Assembly: GCF_002760615.1 (NCBI RefSeq)
Contig: NZ_AWWI01000060.1
Coordinates: 62,001 to 126,000, forward strand
Length of the DNA: 64,000 bases
Reading direction: 5' to 3'
Source: Puniceibacterium antarcticum
GTDB taxonomy: Bacteria > Pseudomonadota > Alphaproteobacteria > Rhodobacterales > Rhodobacteraceae
This document shows, piece by piece, positions 16,596-24,418 of the stretch; position 1 is the stretch's first letter, and each line of letters begins with the position of its first letter. The notes under the pieces are model-generated. The model made no database searches. It had not been told where the DNA came from and saw only the letters and a program-made list of their open reading frames with translations. The position numbers and the translations under genes were made by a program.

Positions 16596-16774
16596 TCTGG
16601 CCGTTCCGCAAACCCTGCCCACCGCCGGGTGATGATCGTGTCCGACAAGCCGCCCCAGTTATCGCAGCGCAAGAGCGCCAGCTGGCCGAGCTGACCCAGA
16701 AGCGCGAAGCCATCCAGCGCGAAATTTCCAAGGCTCTTGACCAGCTGACAGGACAAACGAAGGAGAACCACTGA
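16592..16774 (+). CDS. Small coiled-coil phage protein
   Basis: A 60-residue protein overlapping the previous gene by four bases. After a proline-rich start (WPFRKPCPPPGDD) it is one charged helix (AAQERQLAELTQKREAIQREISKALDQL). It lies in the lysis cassette. No family recognised; gene call supported by tight overlap and a Shine-Dalgarno (aaaggag) before ATG. Confidence 0.6.
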   Translation: MIWPFRKPCPPPGDDRVRQAAPVIAAQERQLAELTQKREAIQREISKALDQLTGQTKENH

Positions 16775-16775
16775 A

Positions 16776-17168
16776 ATGGATGCCCACCAAATTACCGCAG
16801 GCCTTGCCCTGGTGCTCGCCCTGTTTGCGGCCCGGGCATACATCCCCAACCTTTTGGCCGAAATGACGCCACCGGCATCGAGCCTGGCATGGGGGTTTTT
16901 CTTCTTCAGCCTGGGCGCGATCGGGCGGTCGACCTATTGGTCGTTCGGTCGTGTGCTGCCCGGGGATGCCTGGCCAGAGATCCGCGACCAGCTGGGCGGG
17001 CTCAATGCCAATATCGGCTTTGATCTGATGTTGATCCTCGGGCTGATCCTGATCTTGCGCGCGCGCCTGCTGGCGATCCCCGAGGCCGACCGGCGCGGCT
17101 ACAACATCATCACCTGTGTCACGTACCCCGAGCCGTTCCGGCTCTATTCCATTCTGAGGAGAAAGTGA
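16776..17168 (+). CDS. Phage membrane protein, holin candidate
   Basis: A 130-residue protein with three hydrophobic segments: about 6-24 (ITAGLALVLALFAARAYI), 36-52 (SLAWGFFFFSLGAIG) and 82-98 (GFDLMLILGLILILRARLL). It lies directly upstream of the muramidase with overlapping stop/start, where holin genes usually sit. I recognise no holin family, so holin function is inferred from topology and position. Confidence 0.65.
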   Translation: MDAHQITAGLALVLALFAARAYIPNLLAEMTPPASSLAWGFFFFSLGAIGRSTYWSFGRVLPGDAWPEIRDQLGGLNANIGFDLMLILGLILILRARLLAIPEADRRGYNIITCVTYPEPFRLYSILRRK

Positions 17169-17842
17169 TGTTTTACAAAGGTGCCGCCCGGCGGTTGGAC
17201 GACATCGATCTGCCCCGCATCGGCCATCGCATTGGCGTGGGCGAGGATGAGCTGCACGCTGTCCTGGATGTTGAGGCCGCCAACAGCGGCTTCTTTCCGG
17301 ACGGCCGTCTGAAAATGCTGCCCGAACGACATGTTTTCTGGCGCGAACTGGGCGCTGGCACCAAGCGTGATCAGGCCGCACGGCAAGGGCTGGCCTATGC
17401 GCGATGGGGCGAAAAGTCCTATCCGGTATCGGCCGACGCCCGCTATGATCTGTTTGATCGCATGGCACAGATCGATGAGCGCGCCGCGATCCGGTCCTGT
17501 TCCTGGGGGATGCCCCAGATCATGGGGTTCAACGCATCGCTCTGTGGCTTTGATACCGGCCGCGCCATGGTCGAGGATTTCGCCCAGGATGAAGAGCATC
17601 AGCTGGACGCCATGGTGACCTTTATCGTCGCGGCCGGGCTGGACGATGAACTTCGCCGCCATGACTGGGCTGGCTTTGCGCGCGGCTACAACGGGTCGCA
17701 GTATGCAAAACACGGATACCACACCCGCCTGGCTGAACGTTTCGCCTGGTGGCAGGGCAAACCTGACACGCCCTGGTCACCGGGCATGTGCGGCAGTTAC
17801 GCGCTGTCGATCGAGGATCTGAATACCAAGGTGATGGCGTGA
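17168..17842 (+). CDS. Endolysin: N-acetylmuramidase family
   Basis: A 224-residue protein starting at ATG 17168, overlapping the upstream stop. The fold pattern is that of the N-acetylmuramidase family: DVEAANSGFFPDGRLKMLPERHVFWREL (candidate catalytic Glu at about 36), SCSWGMPQIMGFN, and a C-terminal FARGYNGSQYAKHGYHTRLAERFAWW. It cleaves the glycan chain of peptidoglycan at lysis. There is no signal peptide, so it depends on a holin. It is followed directly by the spanin genes. Confidence 0.88.
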   Translation: MFYKGAARRLDDIDLPRIGHRIGVGEDELHAVLDVEAANSGFFPDGRLKMLPERHVFWRELGAGTKRDQAARQGLAYARWGEKSYPVSADARYDLFDRMAQIDERAAIRSCSWGMPQIMGFNASLCGFDTGRAMVEDFAQDEEHQLDAMVTFIVAAGLDDELRRHDWAGFARGYNGSQYAKHGYHTRLAERFAWWQGKPDTPWSPGMCGSYALSIEDLNTKVMA

Positions 17843-18102
17843 TCCGCAAAGTGCTGGCAGGCGCGCTATGCGCCGCGCTGGTGACGATTGCGGGCCTTGG
17901 GCTACTCCTGCGCCAAGAAATGGCGGCAAGCGCACTCCTGATACAGGAAAAGGCCCTTTCTGATTTCGCTCTGGCGGGATGCACCGCCCGTGCGGCCACC
18001 CTTCAACGTGACAAGGAGAGTGATAATGCGATTGACCGCATTCCTGACGCTGATCTGCGCAATGTTCCTGACCGCTGGCTGCGACAAGAAACAGCCCATT
18101 GA
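17839..18102 (+). CDS. Inner-membrane spanin (i-spanin)
   Basis: An 87-residue protein starting at GTG 17839, overlapping the endolysin stop (GTGA). Residues 4-24 are a transmembrane segment (VLAGALCAALVTIAGLGLLL), followed by a charged periplasmic helix. The o-spanin reading frame starts inside its 3' end, which is the classical overlapped spanin layout. Together they fuse inner and outer membrane in the last step of lysis. Confidence 0.75.
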   Translation: MIRKVLAGALCAALVTIAGLGLLLRQEMAASALLIQEKALSDFALAGCTARAATLQRDKESDNAIDRIPDADLRNVPDRWLRQETAH

Positions 18103-18268
18103 ACTGGCGACCAAACTGGATCCGCTTTTCTGCGATGTTGAAGAGCCGCGCCGCTTCACTCGTGCTGAACTGGACGCCCGCGCCGCCAGCTGGCCGGAAA
18201 ATCTGAGGCTGGATATCAAGACAAACACCACATGGGACCGCGAGTGCGTCCCGTCACAAGGAGACTGA
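18026..18268 (+). CDS. Outer-membrane spanin lipoprotein (o-spanin)
   Basis: An 80-residue protein whose ATG (18026) follows aaggagag and lies 77 bases inside the i-spanin gene in another frame. A lipoprotein signal with lipobox LTAGC (Cys19) is clear: MRLTAFLTLICAMFLTAGC. The mature part of about 62 residues has two more cysteines. Layout and lipobox support the o-spanin call. Confidence 0.78.
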   Translation: MRLTAFLTLICAMFLTAGCDKKQPIELATKLDPLFCDVEEPRRFTRAELDARAASWPENLRLDIKTNTTWDRECVPSQGD

Positions 18269-18269
18269 G

Positions 18270-18551
18270 ATGGCGTTCACCGGCCGCAAAGTTGCGAAGA
18301 AAAACGAATACACATTGCTGACCGACAGCGACGTCGTTGCGCTCAGCGTGCAGAACCTCGATTACAGCGGCGAGATCTGGCTGATTGCGATGCCTGATAC
18401 CACGCCACCAACCAATACCGATCGCGGGATCCGCCTCGATCCGGAGGTTCCTTTTTCCGAAACTCTGGCCGACTGGTGGCGTGACATTGACACAGGACGT
18501 GTCTTCGCCTGGTGCACCCGAGATATCAGCATGTTCGTGTCCCATGCTTGA
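18270..18551 (+). CDS. Small phage structural protein, unknown
   Basis: A 93-residue protein starting one base after the o-spanin stop (aggagactgag upstream). Pattern: LSVQNLDYSGEIWLIAMPDTTPP, a PEVPFSETLADWWRDIDTGRVFAWC stretch, then SMFVSHA at the end. This looks like the small beta-sandwich proteins encoded near fibre genes in other phages. It overlaps the SGNH gene by eight bases. A virion surface component is likely but not shown. Confidence 0.6.
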   Translation: MAFTGRKVAKKNEYTLLTDSDVVALSVQNLDYSGEIWLIAMPDTTPPTNTDRGIRLDPEVPFSETLADWWRDIDTGRVFAWCTRDISMFVSHA

Positions 18552-19968
18552 TGGTCAGGTTTTCGGCAGCTTTGGCCGCCAGCGTTTTGGCAGACGGCGG
18601 CGCGGTATCGAGACCGCTCCCACGATATTCGATCTGCCAACAGCCCCAACCGTCCGGTGGGCGCCGCAGTTTTCCGCAATCACTACCAGCGGCGGGCGGG
18701 TCGTAACAGCCACGGATAGCATGGGGATTGCGCCGCTGACTGATGATGCGGTTGGTACTGGCCCTCTGGCGCTCACTGATACAAATGGCCGAAAATTCTG
18801 GCGTTTCAATGGATCTCAACGCCTGTCGTTTACGTCTGCGCTTACGTACAGTTCTCGCAATTACACGGTCTTTATGATCGGCAGACAGCACAGGGGCACC
18901 ACAAACAACCGCATCCTCTGCGGGTATGACGTACCGCAGCCATCGCTTGAGGTCGCAACACAAGGCGGGTCTGCGCCTTTCCCGCGCGCTGGTCGGATTA
19001 TAACGGCGCAGACCGGGCGCGAAAAAATGATGGTAGGCTCCGAGATGTCTTTGATCGGCGCGGCCTGCGGGGCAACTGCTATCCGTTATTTTGTTGATGG
19101 CGCGGAGGCTACGACCACGCAGGGCAACTTGTACACTATCGCAGGCGGCGAGATCGGGAGGTTCGCAAATACCCCAGAGACGCCAACCTATCAGGGCCTA
19201 TTCGACCTTTACGAACTTGTCGTTTACAACAGGAAGCTTACTGACACCGAGGCACGGGCTGTGCGCGATACGCTTCTTGATCATTACGGTATTGTTGAGA
19301 AAACAAACCAGATCGTCTTCGACGGCGACAGTATCACGCAAAGCATATCCGTCTACGACAGCGGCAAAAATTGCGCAATGATCCTGAGCGATCCGGCGGT
19401 CGCGCTGCCTAGGTGGAAGTACGTCAACATCGCGCTCAGCGGCTCGCAGGTGCCCGATCTAGTTTCCAGACGAGACGAGGCGCTTGCGAGTTGGGCTGAC
19501 CAGCGCCTTTTGGGACAGAACGTGCTAGCCGTTGAGGTCGGGACCAATGATTTGGGAAATGGGGCGCAAACACCCGCGCAGACCTACGCGCGCATCGTGA
19601 ACTACCTGAACACCACCACTACCGGCGTGCTACAGCGCGGATGGACCGTCCGGCAGTTGATCAATATCGCGTCTCGCAGCACTTCAAAGCAAGCGGATCT
19701 TGAGGTTCTGCGTGGTCTGCTACGGGCTTCGACATTCCTTGACGACACCCTGACAAACACAGGGCAAACGTATGCCGGGAAGCTGTCGCGTGTTGAGCTG
19801 CCGCTTATAACCGTTGGCGGACAAACGATCTTTTCGACGGTATCGGATGCGTCAAACACGTTCTATTACAACTCAGAGGATGGTATTCATCCGACAGAAG
19901 CCGGGGCAGTTGTACGCGCATTGGGCGGAGACACGCCGCAGTATGGCATTGCGTATGGGCTGACGTGA
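18544..19968 (+). CDS. Phage SGNH/GDSL hydrolase with N-terminal lectin-like domain
   Basis: A 474-residue protein; the ATG at 18544 overlaps the upstream gene. Residues about 30-250 form a concanavalin/LamG-like beta domain ending in LFDLYELVVYNRKLTDTEARAVRDTLLDHYGI, a usual closing motif of that fold. The C-terminal half is an SGNH esterase: block I FDGDSITQ (catalytic Ser), block III GTND (Asn), block V DGIHPTEAG (Asp and His). The likely role is deacetylation or ester cleavage on host surface glycan by a virion-bound enzyme. It is the last gene before the attachment junction. Confidence 0.85.
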   Translation: MLDGQVFGSFGRQRFGRRRRGIETAPTIFDLPTAPTVRWAPQFSAITTSGGRVVTATDSMGIAPLTDDAVGTGPLALTDTNGRKFWRFNGSQRLSFTSALTYSSRNYTVFMIGRQHRGTTNNRILCGYDVPQPSLEVATQGGSAPFPRAGRIITAQTGREKMMVGSEMSLIGAACGATAIRYFVDGAEATTTQGNLYTIAGGEIGRFANTPETPTYQGLFDLYELVVYNRKLTDTEARAVRDTLLDHYGIVEKTNQIVFDGDSITQSISVYDSGKNCAMILSDPAVALPRWKYVNIALSGSQVPDLVSRRDEALASWADQRLLGQNVLAVEVGTNDLGNGAQTPAQTYARIVNYLNTTTTGVLQRGWTVRQLINIASRSTSKQADLEVLRGLLRASTFLDDTLTNTGQTYAGKLSRVELPLITVGGQTIFSTVSDASNTFYYNSEDGIHPTEAGAVVRALGGDTPQYGIAYGLT

Positions 19969-20083
19969 TGTCTGGCCGCGCCTTATGTAGCGGAGGTGAT
20001 CCACCATAAGCCATTGATATGTTTAACCTTAGTTTACGTTATTAAAAAAGCTAAGTATTTGAAAACATTGATTTGCTCTGTAA

Positions 20084-20128
20084 TTTGTAATCAGTAGGTC
20101 CGCGGTTCGAGTCCGTGTGGGGGCACCA
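20084..20128 (+). other. tRNA-Thr(UGU) 3' fragment: prophage attachment junction
   Basis: From the anticodon loop TTTGTAA (anticodon TGT at 20086-20088) the sequence follows a tRNA to its CCA end: anticodon 3' strand TCAGT, variable AGGTC, T-arm CGCGG/TTCGAGT/CCGTG, acceptor strand TGGGGGC, A, CCA (20126-20128). The 5' half is absent: upstream bases do not pair. This is what an integrase leaves at the far junction when attP carries the tRNA 3' half, so the intact tRNA-Thr should lie at the left prophage end. Confidence 0.8.
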
Positions 20129-20222
20129 GTTCACCTGTTGAACACCGTTATTTCATTGCTTATAAGGCGTTTAGGCTGTGCTTTGGGACACTTTCCGGGC
20201 CACAACCGGGACACCTAGGGCC

Positions 20223-21104
20223 ATGGCGATGACCGTTATACTGAAATACTTGGACACTCTGACCGGAGGTCGGAAGCGTTACCGACGCCGATTCCCCAAG
20301 CACCTGCGGACCATCTTGAAGAAGGAGTTCTTTCAGGAACCCATGCAGGTCCGCGAAGGTGCAGCGCTTGTCCGCGAGCATGAATACCTTACGCGGTTGT
20401 TCGATACGGTGGTCTCCAAGGCGGAGGCGATGGCGACGGGCACCACTGTGCAGACCCCACGCGACAAATGGCTGGCGGCGATAGCGGAAGCTGACAGGAT
20501 CGAAGCCGAAAGCGTCGGCCTTGATGACGTTTACGACGAATACATCGGTGTGGAGATTGACCCGGGACGGCGAGAGACCATAGCCGATTCTGTCGCAGAC
20601 GCGAGAGGCGACCCTGTGCTGGTCAAGGCCTTGCTGAACCCGTCAGCGCCGACACCAGAGGTCACCCTGCAGGATGCCGTGAACATCTACCTTGAGGAGC
20701 GCCTGAGCGGGCCAGAGAATGAGGCCGGAAGGGTGCGCCTAAGCAGGGTCTTCAAGAGAGTGAAGGAGGCGCTGGGCGATCTCTCCTCCATCGCTCTGGT
20801 CGATCTGAAGCGGAAGGACAGCAGGGCCTTGAGAGATTTCATGCTCAACAGTTCCCGCAACGGTGGTGGCACCTTGAAGCCCGCCACGGTCCACAGGGAA
20901 CTGAACTTGGTGAGGGCGGTGGTCAGCGCAGCGTTGGCGGCGTCTAGCGCGACACTTGAGGCCACCAAGCGACAAAGCGACAGATCCCTGCGGCAGCAAT
21001 TGTTCCAGATCGAGGATCTGCAGGCCGAGATTTCCGAGCTGCGCGCCGGGGGAGAGACATTGGAGGCACGTATAAACGCCCGGGTCCAAGCCGGCACAGC
21101 CTAG
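20223..21104 (+). pseudogene. Truncated tyrosine integrase of an older element
   Basis: The 293-residue frame starts at ATG 20223, 95 bases after the tRNA fragment, the usual spot for an integrase. The N-terminal part (YLDTLTGGRKRYRRRFPKHL, then ALVREHEYLTRLFD) and the core-binding part (VTLQDAVNIYLEERLSGPENEAG, KPATVHRELNLVRAVVSAAL) are those of a phage tyrosine recombinase. From about residue 240 the sequence turns into a coiled coil (LRQQLFQIEDLQAEISELRAGG). The catalytic Arg, His-x-x-Arg and Tyr motifs are missing. The stop TAG (21102-21104) overlaps the cheD stop from the other strand. It is probably an inactive remnant fused by deletion to unrelated sequence. Confidence 0.7.
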
Positions 21105-21634
21105 AAGAGTGTGATATCCGCGGCGGCGCGGACTGGTTTTGGCTGCGGTGGCGGCGTCGGCTCCACGGCGCCGGGCACCAGAAACTGTTTCACCTGTCCG
21201 GTTGTCGGCCAGAAGCGGATCCGTCGAGCTGAATTTCCACCGACGCTTTCTCCGCCACAGGGAATCGATTCATTCGCCAGAAACTCTCTGGCAAATGCGA
21301 CATTCGAACCACCGATGTCGCGCAGGGTGCTGTTCATGGAGGCGCCGCCAAACATCTTTGCGACCAACCTGTCCTTGCGCGCGCCCCGCTTCAGCAGCCC
21401 GTTGATAAGCAGTTCCATGGAATAGGCACCATACCGGAAACTCTCTCCGGCCTTGCCGTCCTTTTGTGGCAGCAGAAAATGGTTCATTCCGCCAATTGCG
21501 GCAACAGGATCTGTCAGACAGACCGCGACACAGGAGCCCAAAACGGTCGTCAGGACAATATTTGGGTCTGCATCGATCGCATATTCGCCCTGGATGACGT
21601 TGATGATCTTTTCTTCTTTGTTTTCTGGCATCAT
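21101..21634 (-). CDS. cheD: Chemoreceptor glutamine deamidase CheD
   Basis: A 177-residue protein. TTVLGSCVAVCLTD carries the catalytic Cys, and GGMNHFLLP the catalytic His of CheD. It deamidates Gln residues of chemoreceptors and tunes adaptation with CheB and CheR. It is the last gene of the che operon, with start overlapping the cheB stop (two adjacent ATGs, 21634 or 21631). Its stop overlaps the truncated integrase end on the opposite strand, so no terminator separates the operon from the phage-derived DNA. Confidence 0.93.
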   Translation of the reverse strand: MMPENKEEKIINVIQGEYAIDADPNIVLTTVLGSCVAVCLTDPVAAIGGMNHFLLPQKDGKAGESFRYGAYSMELLINGLLKRGARKDRLVAKMFGGASMNSTLRDIGGSNVAFAREFLANESIPCGGESVGGNSARRIRFWPTTGQVKQFLVPGAVEPTPPPQPKPVRAAADITLF

Positions 21635-22653
21635 GAGCGCTCGTTTGCTTTGACGCCGCTGGTCGCGTCAGAGGATTTCAGGATAGCTTGGCAAATTTGG
21701 CTCAGTGGCAGGATGCTCATCGCTGCGCCAAGTTCAGCAGCCGCACGTGGCATGCCGTAAACCGTGGAAGTGGCCGCGTCCTGAGCAAGGGTCGTTGCAC
21801 CGGCCGACCGCAAGGCCGACAAACCCTCTGCGCCGTCTCGCCCCATACCCGTGAGGAGAGCCGCAGTGCAGCGCTCTGCAATTGGTGCCGCGGATTCGAA
21901 AAGCACATCGACCGAAGGCATATGCCCGCTGCGGGGGGGGCCGCTCACCAGGCGCGCGCGCAAGGTGGTGCCACAGTCGAGCCGCATATGCGTGTTGCAT
22001 CCTGCTGCGATCAGGATCTGACCCCGCCGCAGCTCGTCCCCGTCCTCTGCCAGCTTGACCTTGCACGCAGACTGCCGGTCGAGCAGGTTTGCAAGGCTGC
22101 CGCCAAATCCACGTCCGGTGTGCTGCACGATCAGGGTGGCTGGGCCATCCACGGGATAGCTGCCAAGCACCGTCAGAAGCGCATCGACGCCTCCGGTTGA
22201 TGCGCCGATCAGGACCAGCTTTTCATTGCGGCGAAGCGCGTGGGACTCGGTGGTCACCACCTGTCGCGGAGTGGGGCTGAGGCGTGAGCGCGTCACCGTC
22301 AGGATGGTATCCGCGATACGTTGGATGGGTGTGCCCGCTTCTACCGGAAACAGATCTGATTTTGGGTTGCGCGACGGTGTCGCAGTCTGACGTCGATCTG
22401 GTGACGATACCACCAGCCAGCGGATGTCCAAAGCTTTGAAAAGGCCTCGCATCACCTCGAATTCCGCCCGGCCGGCCATGTCCTGGTCGATCAGGACAAC
22501 CTGCGGAGATCGTTCTTCGACGATCGTGTAGGTCTGCATGAGGTCCGTCGCCTCACGCAGGACAGTGAACTGCGGCTGTTTGTTCAGACCATCAGCCAGG
22601 CGCGCACGTTCCTGCTCGTCGCCCATCGCTATGACGATTGATACAATTTGCAT
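21631..22653 (-). CDS. cheB: Chemotaxis response regulator methylesterase CheB with degenerate receiver
   Basis: A 340-residue protein. The C-terminal methylesterase is intact: GASTGGVDAL (Ser), VQHTGRGF (His), LTGMGRDGAEGL (Asp). The N-terminal 115 residues have the receiver length and one phosphoacceptor-like Asp (VVLIDQDMAG). The usual acidic pair reads MGDE, and the conserved Lys near the end of the receiver is not evident (SDLFPVEAG). Control by CheA phosphorylation may therefore be altered. It removes methyl groups from chemoreceptors. It lies 132 bases downstream of the small helical protein gene in the operon. Confidence 0.9.
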   Translation of the reverse strand: MQIVSIVIAMGDEQERARLADGLNKQPQFTVLREATDLMQTYTIVEERSPQVVLIDQDMAGRAEFEVMRGLFKALDIRWLVVSSPDRRQTATPSRNPKSDLFPVEAGTPIQRIADTILTVTRSRLSPTPRQVVTTESHALRRNEKLVLIGASTGGVDALLTVLGSYPVDGPATLIVQHTGRGFGGSLANLLDRQSACKVKLAEDGDELRRGQILIAAGCNTHMRLDCGTTLRARLVSGPPRSGHMPSVDVLFESAAPIAERCTAALLTGMGRDGAEGLSALRSAGATTLAQDAATSTVYGMPRAAAELGAAMSILPLSQICQAILKSSDATSGVKANERS

Positions 22654-22785
22654 CGCGCACCTTCTGTTGAACTAGCATTCCTTACCGTTTTCATGAAGGA
22701 CCCGGTCAGTGAGGCTATTGAGAGTGAATAGGACACCCGTGTTGCCAAATTTCCTGTTTGGCGTCCGAATCCTGCGCTAACGCGA

Positions 22786-23145
22786 TCAGAATTCGGTAAA
22801 TGTATGCGAAACTTCCTCATGTGCCGCTCCCGAAAGGCGCATCGCCATATCGCGCAAAGGGACGCGAGACACAATTTCAGGAAGAGCCAGGATTTTCTCT
22901 TCGGACATACTTTGTTGCACGGCTTTCAGAACAATTGCTATGCATTGCAAGGACTGGGTTAGGATATCCACCTCTTGCAGGGATTTGATCGTTTGTGTCC
23001 GCATTTGAGGTGTCTCCTTCATGAGAATGGATTCTACGTCGCGTTCGAATATCTCCGCACGTGCCAAAAGCAAATCTATTTCCAGAAGAACACGATCGGT
23101 CAAATGATGCGGTGAACAATTCTGTGGTATATCATCGTAATTCAC
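22786..23145 (-). CDS. Small helical che-operon protein with DxxxQ motif (CheZ/CheT-like phosphatase candidate)
   Basis: A 119-residue protein starting at GTG 23145, which overlaps the cheY stop (GTGA); an upstream ATG at 23172 would overlap cheY by 31 bases. It is predicted all-helical. LQEVDILTQSLQCIAIVLKAV (residues about 56-77) contains Asp60-x-x-x-Gln64, the spacing of the CheZ active site (DxxxQ). It lies directly after cheY, which fits a partner of CheY. A dephosphorylating role is inference; overall similarity to CheZ is not obvious and other che-specific functions are possible. Confidence 0.7.
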   Translation of the reverse strand: MNYDDIPQNCSPHHLTDRVLLEIDLLLARAEIFERDVESILMKETPQMRTQTIKSLQEVDILTQSLQCIAIVLKAVQQSMSEEKILALPEIVSRVPLRDMAMRLSGAAHEEVSHTFTEF

Positions 23146-23528
23146 AGCTTTCCCACCACACTTTCGATGCATTGCCGCATCGAGTCCGAAGTGAACGGCT
23201 TCTTGATCATGTTGTTGAGGCCAAGTGCTTTTGCCTGTGTCACCATGTCGGGCGTTGGCTTTCCGGTGACAAGTATGAAACCGATGCGTTGTGTTGACTT
23301 TGTCTGACGCAAAGCCTTGAGCAACCCCAATCCGTCAAGCTCTGGCATGTTGTAATCAGAAAGGACCAGATGAACGGGGGTGACGACCAGCTTTTGAAGT
23401 GCGCCTTTGCCATCGTTTTCTGTCAGATAGTTTTTGATGCCGATTTCGTCCAGCGCTTGAGTGATCAAGCCCCGGCTGGTCGACATGTCGTCCACCACCA
23501 TCACGCGAAGAGTTTCTTTCAGACCCAT
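23142..23528 (-). CDS. cheY: Chemotaxis response regulator CheY
   Basis: A 128-residue single receiver domain. Acidic pocket VVDDMSTSR, phosphoacceptor Asp in LVLSDYNMPELDG, conserved Thr in ILVTGK and Lys in IKKPF. aggag lies upstream of ATG. It has no output domain, so it acts on the flagellar motor or as a phosphate sink. This is one of two cheY genes in the operon; which one drives the motor cannot be told from the sequence. Confidence 0.92.
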   Translation of the reverse strand: MGLKETLRVMVVDDMSTSRGLITQALDEIGIKNYLTENDGKGALQKLVVTPVHLVLSDYNMPELDGLGLLKALRQTKSTQRIGFILVTGKPTPDMVTQAKALGLNNMIKKPFTSDSMRQCIESVVGKL

Positions 23529-23554
23529 TTTTGTCTCCTAATTCCCGGCGGTAT

Positions 23555-24418
23555 TCACCGTGGGCTGGTTTTTTGGTAGGCTGTAACACCTATGCTGCGA
23601 AACGCAGATGTTGCCGATCCTGTGACCCGCTCAGAGTGCCCGATGAACAGATATCCTGATGGAGACAGGGCATTCTGGAAACGATCCCAGAGACGGCGCT
23701 GTGTTTCTGCGTCAAAATAAATCGTCACATTACGGCAGAAGATGACATCAAACGGTCCCTTGATGGGCCAGTCTGAAATCAAGTTGAGCACACCAAATGA
23801 AACGAGGTTTCTGGCGGATTCGGATATCGTAAAATTCTTTGCATCACTTTCATTGAGATCGAGGAACCGATGCGCCGTGTTAGGGATAGCCTCGAGCTCC
23901 GACTTGGGGTAACTGGCGTCGCGAGCCCGAGCCAGAATATTTGGGTCTATATCGGTGGCCAAGATTTTGAAGTCGTAGCGTGCGACATCTGGGAACGCGC
24001 CCAAAATGGACAGCGCGATGGAATAGGGTTCCTGTCCGGAAGAGCAGCCTGCTGACCAGATGCGAATGCGTTCACCTTTTTTTGCCCTCGCCATCAGATC
24101 TGGAATGACGTCTTTGCCCAAGGCTTCGAAATGATGCATTTCCCGAAAGAAATGCGTGACATTTGTTGTCAGAGCAGAAAGCAACTCTGTTTTTTCGGCT
24201 TCTTCGTTTGCTTTGGACAAAAGCGCTAGATACTCTTGGAACGTAGATAACTTGCGCAGTCTGAGCCGTTTTGCCAACCGAGAATAGACTAGGGGTTTCT
24301 TGCTGTCGGCAAGATTGAGCCCGAATTCGGTCTTTGCAACATGTGCGATCTGCGCGAAGTCGGCATCCGTAAAAGCGAACTCCCGAGCCGCAGTTGCATT
24401 GATAGGCTCTATTGTCAT
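23555..24418 (-). CDS. cheR: Chemoreceptor methyltransferase CheR
   Basis: A 287-residue protein with the N-terminal helical CheR domain (GLNLADSKKPLVYSRLAKRLRLRKL) and the SAM-binding domain (RIWSAGCSSGQEPYSIA, then FKILATDIDPNILARA and DVIFCRNVTIYFD). It methylates glutamates on chemoreceptors. Its ATG overlaps the cheW stop (ATGA). Confidence 0.95.
   Translation of the reverse strand: MTIEPINATAAREFAFTDADFAQIAHVAKTEFGLNLADSKKPLVYSRLAKRLRLRKLSTFQEYLALLSKANEEAEKTELLSALTTNVTHFFREMHHFEALGKDVIPDLMARAKKGERIRIWSAGCSSGQEPYSIALSILGAFPDVARYDFKILATDIDPNILARARDASYPKSELEAIPNTAHRFLDLNESDAKNFTISESARNLVSFGVLNLISDWPIKGPFDVIFCRNVTIYFDAETQRRLWDRFQNALSPSGYLFIGHSERVTGSATSAFRSIGVTAYQKTSPR

Larger units (their letters stand above)
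1..20128 (+). mobile_element. Temperate podovirus-like prophage, right-hand part
   Basis: A continuous run of phage virion and lysis genes reaches from the left window edge to a tRNA 3' fragment at 20084-20128, which I read as the right attachment junction. Gene order (capsid, gp11-like, gp12-like, gp14-15-16-like, fibres, lysis) follows the T7 virion plan. A BRO-N gene, a minus-strand moron-like gene and an att site point to a temperate phage. Replication, repressor, terminase, portal and the phage's own integrase are not in the window and would lie to the left. The right boundary is inferred from the tRNA fragment; the left boundary cannot be seen. Confidence 0.88.

Noticed and set aside
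20129-20222. GTTCA-CCTGT-TGAAC inverted repeat beside the tRNA fragment as an integrase arm site
   Set aside because: Single short copy; arm sites usually occur as several direct repeats.
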